Assembly: GCA_903813345.2 (NCBI GenBank)
Contig: CAIIXF020000003.1
Location: 3,502,109 to 3,562,108 of the forward strand
DNA: 60,000 nt
Source of the DNA: Owenia fusiformis
Lineage: Eukaryota; Annelida; Polychaeta; Sabellida; Oweniidae
Direction of reading: 5' to 3'
Shown here: in pieces, positions 35,353-45,990 of the stretch
How the letters are laid out: every line of letters starts with the position of its first letter
Numbering within the stretch: position 1 is the stretch's first letter
Translations under genes and position numbers: made by a program
Notes under the pieces: generated by a model
The model's database searches: none
What the model saw: only the letters and a program-made list of their open reading frames with translations
Told to the model about the DNA's origin: nothing

Positions 35353-35552
35353 CAGGGGCGTAGCCAGCTTTCAGTCAGGGGGGGGGGGTGCGATCGCCGA
35401 AAAAATTTCAGTTTTCGGTCAGGGGGGGGGGGGGTGCGATTTTGGCATAAGCAACACAAAAAATTACGATTTCTTTTGAATTTTACAAAAATATTTTCAA
35501 AGGTTATGGGGGGGGGGTGCGATCGCACCCATCGCACCCCCTGGCTACGCCC
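35353..35552. mobile_element. 200-bp MITE with GGGGCGTAGCCAG termini
   Basis: The left end CAGGGGCGTAGCCAG (35353-35367) is inverted as CTGGCTACGCCC at 35541-35552. The interior has long G runs and GCGATCGC/GCGATTTT blocks. From general knowledge this terminus recurs in many invertebrate genomes as a short non-autonomous DNA element. Runs of 9-12 G flank the GCGAT motifs. Confidence 0.6.
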
Positions 35553-35689
35553 ATGCATGGATTGCATATGTGTAGTCAACTGTTCACTGGACATTATTTA
35601 TAATGGTCTGAAAAAAAATTCAACGTAAGGCAAACTTCAAGCTTAACCTTATGGGGTCAAATTCTATTATTTCTTAGCTGGCATTCCGT

Positions 35690-36530
35690 TTAAAGTGTCA
35701 ATGGATAAAGCCAGCTCTATCATTATCCAGAATTGCAAATAATGATCGTATACGATTGAGGCACTCAGTTAAGGAAATGGTACAATTATCTAAAAACAAT
35801 AAACATATCAATAAGCTGATATATGTAAAGCTTTTAGAAAATTGAGCATTGATGATTCAGATGATCGGGATCATTTTAACATTTGAATGGAAAATGCATA
35901 CGGCGTTTCTGCCTCGAAGTGACCTACAACCCAAATAACCGTAAGAGGACAAATGGTAAACTGTCATATAAGAATATGTATACTTTGAGTATCGTTTCAA
36001 GGTGGCGGTGATTTCACTTAATTACTGAAGCCACACTCACTTATAATGGGTGCTAAATCGCTCAGATTATTCATCTACGAATAGACGATCAAGGCACTGA
36101 ACATTTCAGAGTGAACTGTATTAAAAAGACATGACATATTTTAACGATAAAGGGATTATTAATGTAGTTGATATTTTCATAGATTTTAGAAAATTGAACA
36201 CTGATGATTCAGAGAACCAGTATATCATAACATTGAAATGTTAAATGCATAGAACATATCCGTGTTGAAGTGACATATACCCTGAATGACCTAGGACGGC
36301 CTTTAGACATTAAAATGACTTTTCCAATGGAATTACATTGCACCATAATATTTTCTCATTGCATTAACAACATGTTTTCTTATAATACCTGGAGGTTACT
36401 TACAATATGAAATGAATTATTTATGATGATGATCAATGCGATGATATTAAATTTTAAACACACAATTAATCTTTAGATTTGGTTCGGCTATACAATATAA
36501 TAATACATTTTTAGTAATTGTAATATTAGT
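35690..36530. repeat. Duplicated intronic block
   Basis: CCAGCTCTATCATT...CAGAATTGCAAAT at 35710 recurs at 38398. GACGATCAAGGCA...TTGATATTTTCATAGATTTTA at 36078-36190 recurs at 33361-33480. These direct copies show that the promoter/first-exon unit was duplicated together with neighbouring intron. Confidence 0.6.
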
Positions 36531-36532
36531 GA

Positions 36533-37255
36533 CAAAAATGGATCAATGTGTGACTCAAATGAATGGATACAGTCGGATAAAATGGGGAAAGTGGATAAAT
36601 GAGTGACTCAAATGAATGAATACAGTCTGGTAAAATGGGTAAATGAGTGACTCAATGAATGAATACAGTCGGGTAAAATGGGTAAATGTGTGACTCAAAT
36701 GAATGAATACAGTCGGATAAAATGGTTAAATGATGAGTGACTCAAATGAATGAATACAGTCGGGTAAAATGGGTAAATGTGTGACTCAAATGAATGAATT
36801 CAGTTGGATAAATTAGGTAGATGATGAGTGACTCAAATGAATGAATACAGTCGGGTAAAATGGGTAAATGTGTGACTCAAATGAATGAATACAGTCGGAT
36901 AAAATGGTTAAATGAGTGACTCAAATGAATGTATATAGTCGGATAAAATGGGTAAAATGGATAAATGAGTGACTCAAATGAATGAATATAGTCGGGTAAA
37001 ATTGATAAATGTGTGACTCAAATGAATGAATACAGTCGGATAAAATGGGTAAATGAGTGACTCATGAATAAATACAGTCGGGTAAAATGGGTAAATGAGT
37101 GACTCAAATGAATGAATACAGTCGGATAAAATGGGTAAATGAGTGACTCAAATGAATGAATACAGTCGGATAAAATGGGTAAACAGTGACTCAAATGAAT
37201 GAATATAGTCGGATAAAATGAATAAATGAGTGACTCAAATGAGTATATGAGTGAC
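36533..37255. repeat. 44-bp minisatellite, about 16 copies
   Basis: The unit is GTGACTCAAATGAATGAATA followed by CAGTCGGATAAAATGGGTAA and ATGA. Copies differ in length (GATGAGTGA insertions, loss of AAA) and by GGATA/GGGTA alternation. Each copy holds TGACTCA, which is also an AP-1-type site. Confidence 0.9.
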
Positions 37256-37295
37256 CAGAGTTAGTAACTGAGTCACGCAAGTGACGATGGTTACA

Positions 37296-37640
37296 ACAAT
37301 CTTTTATGAGTACTTTAGTATCTACAACTATTTTTGATGTTGAGTATTGGCTATCAATTTTTTCAATTTCTCTTCAACATGTATTGTAATGACTTCAGTA
37401 TGAATGAAATGTCCCTTGGTGTTCTGGTCCTTTATTGTGATATTGGTTCTCGATTGGAAGGGGGAGGGGGATGTTAGAAATTGTTTCTTTTCATGTTAGA
37501 TCATGGTTTTGGGATATATAGGGTCTACTTTTCTCATGACAGATTTACACTTACAGTTTGCTTTTCTTTTTTGGGTTTCTTTAAAGTTTTTAGTCACCTT
37601 TCCCTTTGGAATTTGTGCTTATATATTCGACCAATAGTAT
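37296..37640 (+). repeat. Dispersed intronic repeat, copy A
   Basis: Highly similar to 43935-44265 (same orientation), and its complement is found at 50285-50640 inside the 49920-51888 element. Anchors are CAACATGTATTGTAATGACT and GATCATGGTTTTGGGATATA. The reading frame 37481-37705 across it is unsupported. Confidence 0.75.
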
Positions 37641-37709
37641 TCACGCATTGCCTACTAGATTCCCTCAATCATTCCTTTCATTATGTCACTGGGTGTTTCC
37701 ATTAGCAAA

Positions 37710-37983
37710 CCAATCAGCGCAGTGAAAATTATTGTATTGCGGAAACTGAGAGGGCCACATAATCAGAATTATATTAATAACCTACAAACACTAAACAATT
37801 CCACTTTATTCCGAGGAGTAAGTAGACCAATACCAACTTCAGCATATGAAGACTGTAGCAATAAGCATTTAAAAAAATAAACATTATTAAGTATACGGAA
37901 GACATAAGATTTGAATTCGAAATAACAAGATAGACATAAAAGAGTGCCTACGATTATCGGACGATTAACAATTAAAACATAAA
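37710..37983 (+). promoter_or_regulatory. Promoter and 5'UTR of first exon 1B
   Basis: CCAATCAGCGCAGTGAAAAT from 37710. The TATA segment present in units 2 and 1D has been deleted (ATTATTGTATTGCGGAAAC against ATTATTGTAAAGGGGTAAAT then AAAGGCGGAAAC). The 5'UTR is otherwise conserved up to ATTAAAACATAAA before the ATG. Confidence 0.6.
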
Positions 37984-38059
37984 ATGGCGAGCCTTCATTT
38001 ATTTGGACTGTTGTGGTGCTTGTTGTTTGATTCTATAACACAAGCTCAAGTTAGCACCA
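37984..38059 (+). CDS. TINAG-like gene, alternative first exon 1B (signal peptide)
   Basis: 25 codons plus one base, start MASLHLFGLLWCLL, ending TQAQ region, donor A|GTAAGT (phase 1). An Asp replaces Ile/Ser in the second half of the hydrophobic core (LLFDSITQAQ), which could weaken it as a signal peptide. Together with the loss of the TATA region this may be a decaying copy. Confidence 0.65.
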
Positions 38060-38954
38060 GTAAGTACATATAATTATATTTGTATTTAACTTCACTTTTA
38101 TTTTAATACTATCGATATATGACTTTCCCATCTCTAGCTGAACATTTTGAACATAACATATTCTGGAGAAAATGAATATTTCTTCTATTTTTTAATTGTT
38201 TTTCAAATTCAATGCAGTTTTTTAGCACTTGGTACAAAGGCCAATAAGATGAAACTCTCAACTCTCCCATGTGCACATGTCTTAGATTTCAACAATAAAC
38301 TTCAAGCTCAACTTAACATAATATTAACTATTAGGTTCTCCGTCAAATTCGACTATCCCAAGGTTGGAATTCTCATTCAGAATTTTATGGCATATTGCCA
38401 GCTCTATCATTTTTCAGAATTGCAAATGAAGATAGTATGAAATCGAGGAGCTCACTTAAATTAATAGTATTTAACAGACAATAATATATTGATATTTTTA
38501 TAGACTTTAGAAAATTGAGCACTTATGATTCATATCAACAAAACATTTATTCATAATTATAATCCAACAAGTTGTGTAAAGTTTCTAGGGCAACACATAG
38601 AGGTTATGTTAAATGCAGAGAGCCAATTCGTTTTTAAATGACAAATACACTGAAAGACCTATAAGAACATCTATGGACATTAAAATGGCTTTTTAATAGA
38701 ATCATATTGTACCAATGCCATGGCACAGGTCGACAGAAGAAAATACTTTAGATTTGGTTCAGCAATACAATGATACAATTATTAAGTAATTGTAATATTC
38801 AATGCTTCTTGTATTTACCTTTCAAGTGTCCATAAATAAATTAATATCCAAAAATACCACGGTTAATAGACACAATGGACAGAATTTACATATGAATGTC
38901 GTCAACATATTAATATACATTGAACAGTTCACTTCGAGGAGAATGAGTTTGTGC

Positions 38955-39236
38955 ATGTCCATGTTGTGGTTATCAGGAACTCTGAGTCATCAGAGCCCAA
39001 TTTTTAGGAGTCAATCAAGGCGGAACGAAAAAATATATTAACATTATATGAATAAGCTGGGAATACTAAACAATTGCATTTGATTCAAAAGAGTTACCCG
39101 ACAGAGAACGACATCAGCATCAAAACAGTAGCAATAAACAATAAACAAGGCATAACATTTGAATCCGACAAAACAATATAGACATAAAGGATTGGCTAGT
39201 TAGGCATTTATCGCACTGTTAACAATTTAAACAAAA
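38955..39236 (+). promoter_or_regulatory. 5'UTR and degenerate promoter of first exon 1C
   Basis: The block with CAATCAAGGCGGAACGAAAA at about 39013 lines up with the CCAAT-to-TATA region of unit 1D but lacks most of it; only CAATCA and GGCGGAAC remain, fused. The following 5'UTR (CAGAGAACGACATCAGCATC and TAGTTAGGCATTTATCGCAC) is conserved. Confidence 0.5.
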
Positions 39237-39309
39237 ATGGCGAGTCTTCTGGTATTTGTATTGTTGTGGTGCTTGTTAATGTCCATAACACAAGCTCAAG
39301 TAAGCACAA
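39237..39309 (+). CDS. TINAG-like gene, alternative first exon 1C (signal peptide)
   Basis: 24 codons plus one base, start MASLLVFVLLWCLLMSI, ending TQAQ region, donor A|GTAAGA (phase 1). The hydrophobic core is the longest of the four. The exon is one codon shorter than 1B and 1D but in phase. Its promoter is the most eroded. Confidence 0.65.
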
Positions 39310-39589
39310 GTAAGAATATATATTTATATTTGTTAATTTCACTCAACAATCCTGACCTTGCATCCAGTATCCCTTTTATTTTTAGGTTGTTTAACTTCAT
39401 GTTATAATTTTCTACATTCAAACTGATGCAGAATTGTTCAGTAGTATCGGTGTATTTTTGAATTAATTATTATTTGCGATTAATACATCCTGTCATCATT
39501 AATTCATTGAAAAAGTCATTAAAATGCTCAAAGTTCTTCTAAGGTCATTCAGGGGATAGGTCACTTCAAAGTTTTATGCATTTAACATT

Positions 39590-40335
39590 TCCAAGTTATG
39601 GTGATCTTAAACTCTGTGTCACCAGGGTTCAATTTTCGAAATGCTGTGAAATATCATTTACATTAATATCTTTATTTTCGAAAGAATTCATGGCTTTTTG
39701 GTAATTGAATTCAATAACATTTTCAAGTTATGGCGATCTGGAACTCTGAATCATCAGTGCTAAGTATTCTAAAGGCTATGGAAATATCATCTACAGTAAC
39801 GTGTTTATTTTCGAAAGAACTCATGGCTTTTTGGTAATTGTATTTAATAATATTTTCAAGTTATGGCGATCTGGAGCCCTGAATCATCAGTGCTAAGTAT
39901 TCTAAAGGCTATGGAAATATCATCTACATTAACGTGTTTATTTTTGAAATAACTCATGTCTTTTAGGCAATTGCATATTATATCTTTACCTTTAACATGT
40001 TATTTGCCTTGACGTGCTTCGACATGATTTTAAATTCTGTACGATGGCAAAGTTGAAGTATTTAATGAGATAATCTAATTTGAGCCTTATGATATGTTAA
40101 AAAGTCTCATATTATGTTATATGATTTTAATTATAATGGTCTAAATGAAACTTCAAATCAACTATTTTTATAGACACTTGCAGATAATGCTAGCAGACAA
40201 CAACTTTTGCTAATACATCCTAGATCATTCGGGGTATAGATCACTCTAGGAGGATATGTGTTTTATGCATTTAACAGTTGCAAGTTTTGGTTTTCTGGAA
40301 CTCTGAATCATCAATGCTCACGTTTTTAAATGTTA
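39590..40335. repeat. Intronic repeat family, tandem copies
   Basis: Units of about 125-130 bp carry CAAGTTATGGCGATCTGGA, AATCATCAGTGCTAAGTATT and TCGAAAGAACTCATGGC. They are seen from about 39590, 39723, 39854 and (diverged) 40270; the last is interrupted by the element at 40338-40970 and resumes at 40976. Confidence 0.65.
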
Positions 40336-40337
40336 TC

Positions 40338-40970
40338 GAAGGGTGTCAAATGGCGTTGTGCCCCCCCTCCACGGCATAAACTAGGAAAGATACACACACA
40401 TACCATATACCATTGGAAAGAGCATTTAATTGTTGTTAACATGTAAAAAGATGAGGATGCATGATGGAAAATAAGATATATTTTCAACTTACTTTTAAAA
40501 GTGAGTATCACCCCCTTGGGCAGCCTTAACCGCTGCCAATCTAGCCGGATATGAAGCTAAAAGGGAATGGAAAAGGGCTGTGTCTTTCTCAAGAGATTTT
40601 AATACTTCGTAATGAAACTAGCACCCTCATTCTCTATATGCAATACACCTTATTCTGTCTCTATATTGCTGATTATCATCATCAAAAAGTTGTTTTGTCA
40701 TCTTTATTTCAACTGTGAACTAGCTTTAGTCTAAATAAATAAAATAAGGCACTACACTTTACAGTCAGCCACTTCTCAAAAAACAATGAAATAGAGCACT
40801 ATACTAGTACATTTCAAACGCATGTGACACTATGTAGCAATATCTGACCTAGGTCATCTAGGGTTTATTTTATCCAGAATTGAATGCTCTTTCCAATGAC
40901 ATACATAATGTGTAGGTACCTTTCTAAGTTTATGCTGTGGAAGGGGGGCACAACGCCATTTGACACCCTG
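40338..40970. mobile_element. Mariner-type MITE with transposase tail relic
   Basis: The ends AGGGTGTCAAATGGCGTTGT and the reverse complement finishing at 40970 match over about 48 bp; TA follows the right end. On the minus strand 40507-40551 encodes AARLAAV-like residues followed by KAAQGGDT, reminiscent of the RxxAVIxAKGGxT C-terminus of Tc1-family transposases. This suggests the element derives from the 3' part of such a transposon. Confidence 0.65.
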
Positions 40971-40975
40971 TATAA

Positions 40976-41310
40976 TCTACATTAAAGTGTTTATTTTCGA
41001 AATAACTCATGGCTCGTTTTGGTAATTGTACAAAATTACATTTCCAAGTTATGGTTTTCTGGAACTCTGAATCATCAGTGTTGAATTTCGAAAGACTATT
41101 AAAATATCATCAACAATAAAGTGTTTATTTTCGAAATTACTCATGTTTTTGGCAATTGTATATAATAATATTTTTAGGTTATTTTAATATTTTTTCTTGA
41201 ACTCTGAATCATAAGTGCTCAGTTTTCGAAAGGCTATGACAATATCATCTACATTAGTAAGTTTATTTTCAAAACAACCCATGTCTTTTTGGTAAATATA
41301 TAATACTCTT
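40976..41310. repeat. Intronic repeat family, further copies
   Basis: Two more units with TGGAACTCTGAATCATCAGT and TTTATTTTCGAAATAACTCA, continuing the array beyond the MITE. Confidence 0.55.
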
Positions 41311-41396
41311 AGCATATCAAGACAATTGTATAATTGCAGATTTTAAGTTTAAAATCATAGGGATGATCCGATGTGGCTGTTCTTAATAGCTAGCAA

Positions 41397-41687
41397 CCAA
41401 TCAGCGCAGTGAATTTTTTGTAGAGGGGTATATAAAGGCGGAACTAAGATAGCTACATTATCATTAAATAACTATTTAAGCTTGTAATACTAGACAATTC
41501 CGTTTTATTCCAAAGAGTAACGAGACAGAGAAAGACTACAGCATATGAAGACAATAGTAATACGCATTTAATAAATAAACTTCATTACATGTACGGAAGA
41601 CATACATTTGAATCCGAAATAACAAGATCAACATAAAAGCGTGGCTATAGTTAGGCAGTTATAGCACGATTAACAATTTAAACAAAA
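41397..41687 (+). promoter_or_regulatory. Promoter and 5'UTR of first exon 1D (best-preserved)
   Basis: CCAAT at 41397-41401 (in AACCAATCAGCGCAGTGAA) and a canonical TATATAAAG at 41429-41437, 28 bases downstream. A start about 30 bases after TATA would give a 5'UTR of about 225 nt. This is the only unit in which both boxes are intact and which also has a first exon, so it is the likeliest main promoter. Confidence 0.7.
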
Positions 41688-41763
41688 ATGGCGGGTCTTC
41701 ATTTATTTGGACTGTTGTTGTGCTTGTTATTTATTTCTATAACACAAGCTCAAGTAAGCATCG
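41688..41763 (+). CDS. TINAG-like gene, first exon 1D (signal peptide)
   Basis: 25 codons plus one base, start MAGLHLFGLLLCLLFISI, cleavage plausible after TQA. The donor G|GTAAGT (phase 1) joins to exon 2 as G|AT, giving Asp-Asp-Cys. It is the closest first exon to exon 2 (2.7 kb) and has the best promoter. I use it for residue numbering of the assembled product. Confidence 0.78.
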
Positions 41764-42711
41764 GTAAGTACATATAGTTATATTTGTATTTAATTTCATT
41801 TTTCTCATCTTTTCTAATGAATAAATATATCATATATTTTATTCATAACAAATGGAAAGTACAATTTTCCCCGAAGATTTGAAAGTGGGGTAACATATAC
41901 ACGGTTTGACTAAGATGGCAGCATGAGCACCTCACTTTTTAGCGTATGTATATAAGATCGGAGATTCTTTATATCACAGGTTGACTTTTCATAAAGACGA
42001 AGTTGTGCGATTGAATAATATAGTGCAGTTTTTCATAATCTTGTGGAATTGTTTTCTTTGCTAATTAGCCAAGATTTATAGCTATTGTATGCAAAGGCTG
42101 AAATCATTAGATCAATTACATTTCCATCACCTCTTTTCAAAATAATATTATTGCGTATGACAATGCTTTTCCAAGATATTTTAACTTTGAATAAATATAC
42201 ATCTACATCTCGCACTCTAAGATGATATGTTTCAAATTGTTTCAATCATACAAACATTGCATAGGCCTAATTGTGCATCTATTCTTTGGAAGAATATTAT
42301 GGAACATTTTATGTTAAAGTAAGCTAATATAGGAAGAACTATAGATATTTAAATTACTTTTACAATGATTTCATGATGACATTGATACTAAATTACACAG
42401 CGCCATTGGGGTAACAATGTTTTTAATACCACACACTGTTTTGCGAAAATGCAATAATTGATTAGATAGAAGTTATCATTAGCCTTATGAGAGCCCGATG
42501 ATGTATCAAAAGTTTTACTTTTTATTACTTTCAATGAACTTAATAAAACTTCAAGGCAAAAAGTCAACCATCTAGTAATAGTGATGCAATAATTGCATAT
42601 ATACAATTAAGTAATCTAGCGCAGATAGTTAGAGAATTGCTGTTCCCTCATATTAACTATTATACAAAAATAGCTATCCTTTGTGTAAATATTCGGGAGC
42701 CTTATGATGTA
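41764..42711. other. Intron sequence without recognised features
   Basis: The first 60 bases resemble the start of the introns after 1A and 1B. The rest is AT-rich. The open frames 42033-42245 and 42388-42606 (minus) are unsupported. Confidence 0.5.
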
Positions 42712-43348
42712 CAGGGTGTCCCGAAAGTATGCCCCCCTAGGCAGACATACACCAATGTCTCCATAGTATGTGTCATATATCATTTTAAAGCTTGTTCAAA
42801 GTTACATTGATTTGTTAAGTCTCATGGTTCAACCCACAAACGGGAAAAAGTTACAGGCATTCCAAAATGTAGTGTTTTACCAAAATTAAAGCTTAGTTTT
42901 ACACAAAATTAATAGTCGGCATGCCTCCCTTTGCCCTGTTAACAGCAGCAATTCTTTTCAGACATGACCTTAAATACACTTCAAATAGGGGTATGGCATT
43001 TTGCAATACTCATAAAACCTTTTAAGGAATTTTAGAAGAATTTCCTTGGAGTATCTACCCTCACTAACCTCTTTTTACAACTCAATATCCATCCTCTCTT
43101 TTACTATAGCATCCACATTATTGGTCACATTGAGGTTAGCGCTGTTTCCAGGATACTGGATTTAACTTTAATTTTGGCCAAACACCAAGTTTTAAATGCC
43201 TGTTACTTTTTCCCATTTGTGAGTTGAACTATGATGCTTGGCAAATCATTGTAACTTTGGTCAAGCTTTAAAATGATATATGACACATACTATGGGGACA
43301 TCGGAGTATGTCTGCCTAAGGGGGGGGGCATCATTTCGGGACACTCTG
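42712..43348. mobile_element. 637-bp mariner-type MITE with transposase tail relic
   Basis: CAGGGTGTCCCGAAAGTATG and its inverted counterpart ending at 43348 match over about 90 bp with small indels in the G run. TA flanks both sides (42710-42711, 43349-43350). The minus strand of 42913-42972 encodes RIAAVNRAKGGMP, resembling the C-terminal AVIxAKGG motif of Tc1-type transposases. Confidence 0.8.
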
Positions 43349-43934
43349 TATACAACGTTTTACTTTATATTTACAATGGTCTAAAAAAACTTCAAGTCAT
43401 ATAGTCAACTCTATTATTATGTACGATAGCAGATAGCGATCGGAGACGATTACGTTTGCTCCCAATTTTGTAGATAGACCTATCCCTGGGAACATGATTG
43501 GCTTTAAGAATTTGAAATGTTGTATCTTTCATAAAAATACTTGTGTATGAACATGAACCATGTGTAGCACTAAAATGTTGGGAATTATTTATGTCATCGT
43601 TAGACTAATATTTAAGAATAATTTATCCTCAACTTGTTTTTAGAAGCCTGATGTGTAACCAGCTAATACTGTAACCTAATTCTATTTTAGCGCAGAACCC
43701 CTGATTTTCGGGCTTTTTGGTAAATCGTACAAAAGCATATCAAAAAGTCACAATTTTGATGAAATGTTGTTTTGAATATACAGAAGACTGCATAGGCTAC
43801 AAATAACAATATGTGCTTATAAGAATTTTACATAAAAGTTTAGATGTTCACAAATTCTTTACAAATTCAATAGTGAAACCTGCAGTGGATGTACGTTCTT
43901 TTATGTTTATGTTATGTTCTTTCTGAGTACTAGT

Positions 43935-44265
43935 ATCTAGTAGTTCTTTTATGAGTACTAGTATCTACAACCATTTTTGATGTTATGAGTATTGGCTATC
44001 AATTTTTTCAATTTTTCTTCAACATGTATTGTAATGACTTCAGTGAAGTAATTGATGAAATGTCCCTTAGTGTCCTGGATTGTGATATTTGTTCTCGATT
44101 GGAGGGGGTGTTAGACATTGTTTCTTTTCACGTTAGATCATAGTTTTGGGATATATAGGGTCTACTTTTCTTATGACAGATTTACACTTACAGTTTGCTT
44201 TTCTTGTTGGGTTTCTTTAAAGTTTTTAGTCACTATTCGCTTTGGCATTTGTGCATATATATTCT
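43935..44265 (+). repeat. Dispersed intronic repeat, copy B
   Basis: Same family and orientation as 37296-37640. It includes a local duplication of GAGTACTAGTATCTA near 43925-43970. Confidence 0.75.
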
Positions 44266-44508
44266 AAAAGAACCCCTATTAGCAAATTGGTTGTTAGTTT
44301 AACCAGAATGTGTTTGTGTGTATTTTTATATTTCAGAAAAGTGTTTCAACATTTTCTGTTTATTGGATGAGTTTAGCATGCCAAGCTTTGATTAACAGTG
44401 GAAATACGCACATTTTCTATTCTAGACAGTTAGGCTTGACTGCAGTACTATGTTAACACCGCTATTATTTTATCCCGGCGGTTCAGTAACAGGTTTCATT
44501 TTTTCCAG

Positions 44509-44575
44509 ATGACTGTAAGGTTGATGGCAAAGTCTATCGCCCTGGGAGCATAAAGAAGGTCTACTGCCACGAATG
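44509..44575 (+). CDS. TINAG-like gene, exon 2 (N-terminal half of VWC-like module)
   Basis: Flanked by a strong acceptor (TTCATTTTTTCCAG) and donor (TG|GTAAGT). It enters in phase 1 and leaves in phase 2. It encodes DCKVDGKVYRPGSIKKVYCHE, compatible with the start of the VWC-like module of TINAG/TINAGL1 (family pattern C-x-G-x-Y-x-G-x-C-x2-C-x-C). Joined to exon 3 it completes CHECIC. In the assembled product cysteines are at residues 28, 45, 48, 50, 64 and 69. The somatomedin-B-like region that precedes this module in vertebrate TINAG proteins is not encoded by the exons found, so the protein may lack it. Confidence 0.8.
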
Positions 44576-44759
44576 GTAAGTAATTCCAATGTGTTATAAC
44601 TTTTATGTTGAAATTGACCATAATCATGATTGGCATGGTCCATAACTGTTGAATGCAGTGAAGTACCATGGTCATACCATTGTCGATCCTATGGCATAAT
44701 TACATATCATGATCAACACCACTTTTATACTTTGGGTTGTCCTTTCTTTGTGTTTCAAA
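44576..44759. other. Start of intron 2
   Basis: Nothing recognised before the minisatellite. The open frame from 44630 runs into the repeat and is not a gene. Confidence 0.5.
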
Positions 44760-45990
44760 GTCAAAACAGTTCTAGTGACCATTGCAGTTTCATTGTCAAA
44801 ACCATTGCTTTAGACAACAGTTCAAGTGACCATTGCAGTTTCATAGTCAAAACCATTGCTTTAGACAACAGTTCAAGTGACCATTGCAGTTTCATTGTCA
44901 AAACCATTGCTTTATACAACGGTTCAAGTGACCATTGCAGTTTCATTGCAAGAACCATTGCTTTAGACAACAGTTCAAGTAACCATTGCAATGTCATTGT
45001 CCAAACCATTGCTTTAGACAACAATTCAAGTGACCATTGTAGTTTCATTGTCAAAACCTTTGCTTAAGACAACAGTTTACGTGACCATTACAGTTTCATT
45101 GCCAAAACCATTGCTTAAGACAACAGTTTAAGTGACCATTGCAGTTTCATTGTCATAACCATTGCTTTAGACAGCAGTTCAAGTGACCATTGTATTTCCA
45201 TTGTCAAAACCATTGCTTTATACAACAGTTCATGTGACCATTGCAGTTTCATTCCCAAAAGCATTGCTTTAGACAACAGTTCAAGTGACAATTACAGTTT
45301 CATTACCAAAACTATTGCTTTAGACAACAGTTCAAGTGACCATTGTATTTCCATTGTCAAAACCATTGCTTTATACAACAGTTCATGTGACCATTGCAGT
45401 TTCATTCCCAAAAGCATTGCTTTAGACAACAGTTCAAGTGACAATTGCAGTTTCATTGTCAAAACCATTGCTTTAGACAACAGTTCAAGTGACCATTGTA
45501 TTTTCATTGTCAAAACCATTGCTTTAGACAACAGTTCATGTGACCATTGCAGTTTCATTGCCAAAAGCATTGCTTTAGACAACAATTCAAGTGACCATTG
45601 CAGTTTCATTGTCAAAACCATTGCTTTAGACACCAGTTAAAGTGACCATTGCAGTTTCATTGTCAAAACAATTGCTTTAGACAACAGTTTAAGTGACCAT
45701 TACAGTTTCATTGCCAAAACTATTGCTTTAGACAACAGTTCAAGTAACCATTGCAGATTCATTGTCAAGAACATTGCTTTAAACACCAGTTAAAGCGACT
45801 ATTGCAGTTTCATTGTCAAAATCATTGCTTTAGACAACAGTTCAAGTTACCATTACAGTTTAATTGCCAAAACCATTGCTTTCGACAGCAGTTCAAGTGA
45901 CCATTGCAGTTTCATTGCCAAAACCATTGCTTTAGACAACAGTTTAAGTGACCATTCAGCCATTGCAGTTTCATTGCCAATACCATTTGC
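44760..45990. repeat. 51-bp minisatellite, about 24 copies, with higher-order structure
   Basis: The unit is GTTCAAGTGACCATTGCAGT followed by TTCATTGTCAAAACCATTGC and TTTAGACAACA. Because 51 is a multiple of three, long open frames appear on both strands. Blocks of three units are themselves duplicated: the run with TTGTATTTCCATTGTC...TTCATTCCCAAAAGC starts at about 45187 and again at about 45340, 153 bases apart. Located in intron 2. Confidence 0.92.

Noticed and set aside
36533-37255. Centromeric satellite
   Set aside because: Only about 16 short copies in one intron region; no evidence of long arrays.
44630-45067. 145-codon open frame of periodic 17-residue repeats (and antisense frames at 44761-45054 and 45292-45633)
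   Set aside because: The frame is a by-product of a 51-bp minisatellite, open on both strands, within intron 2; no splice or start context.
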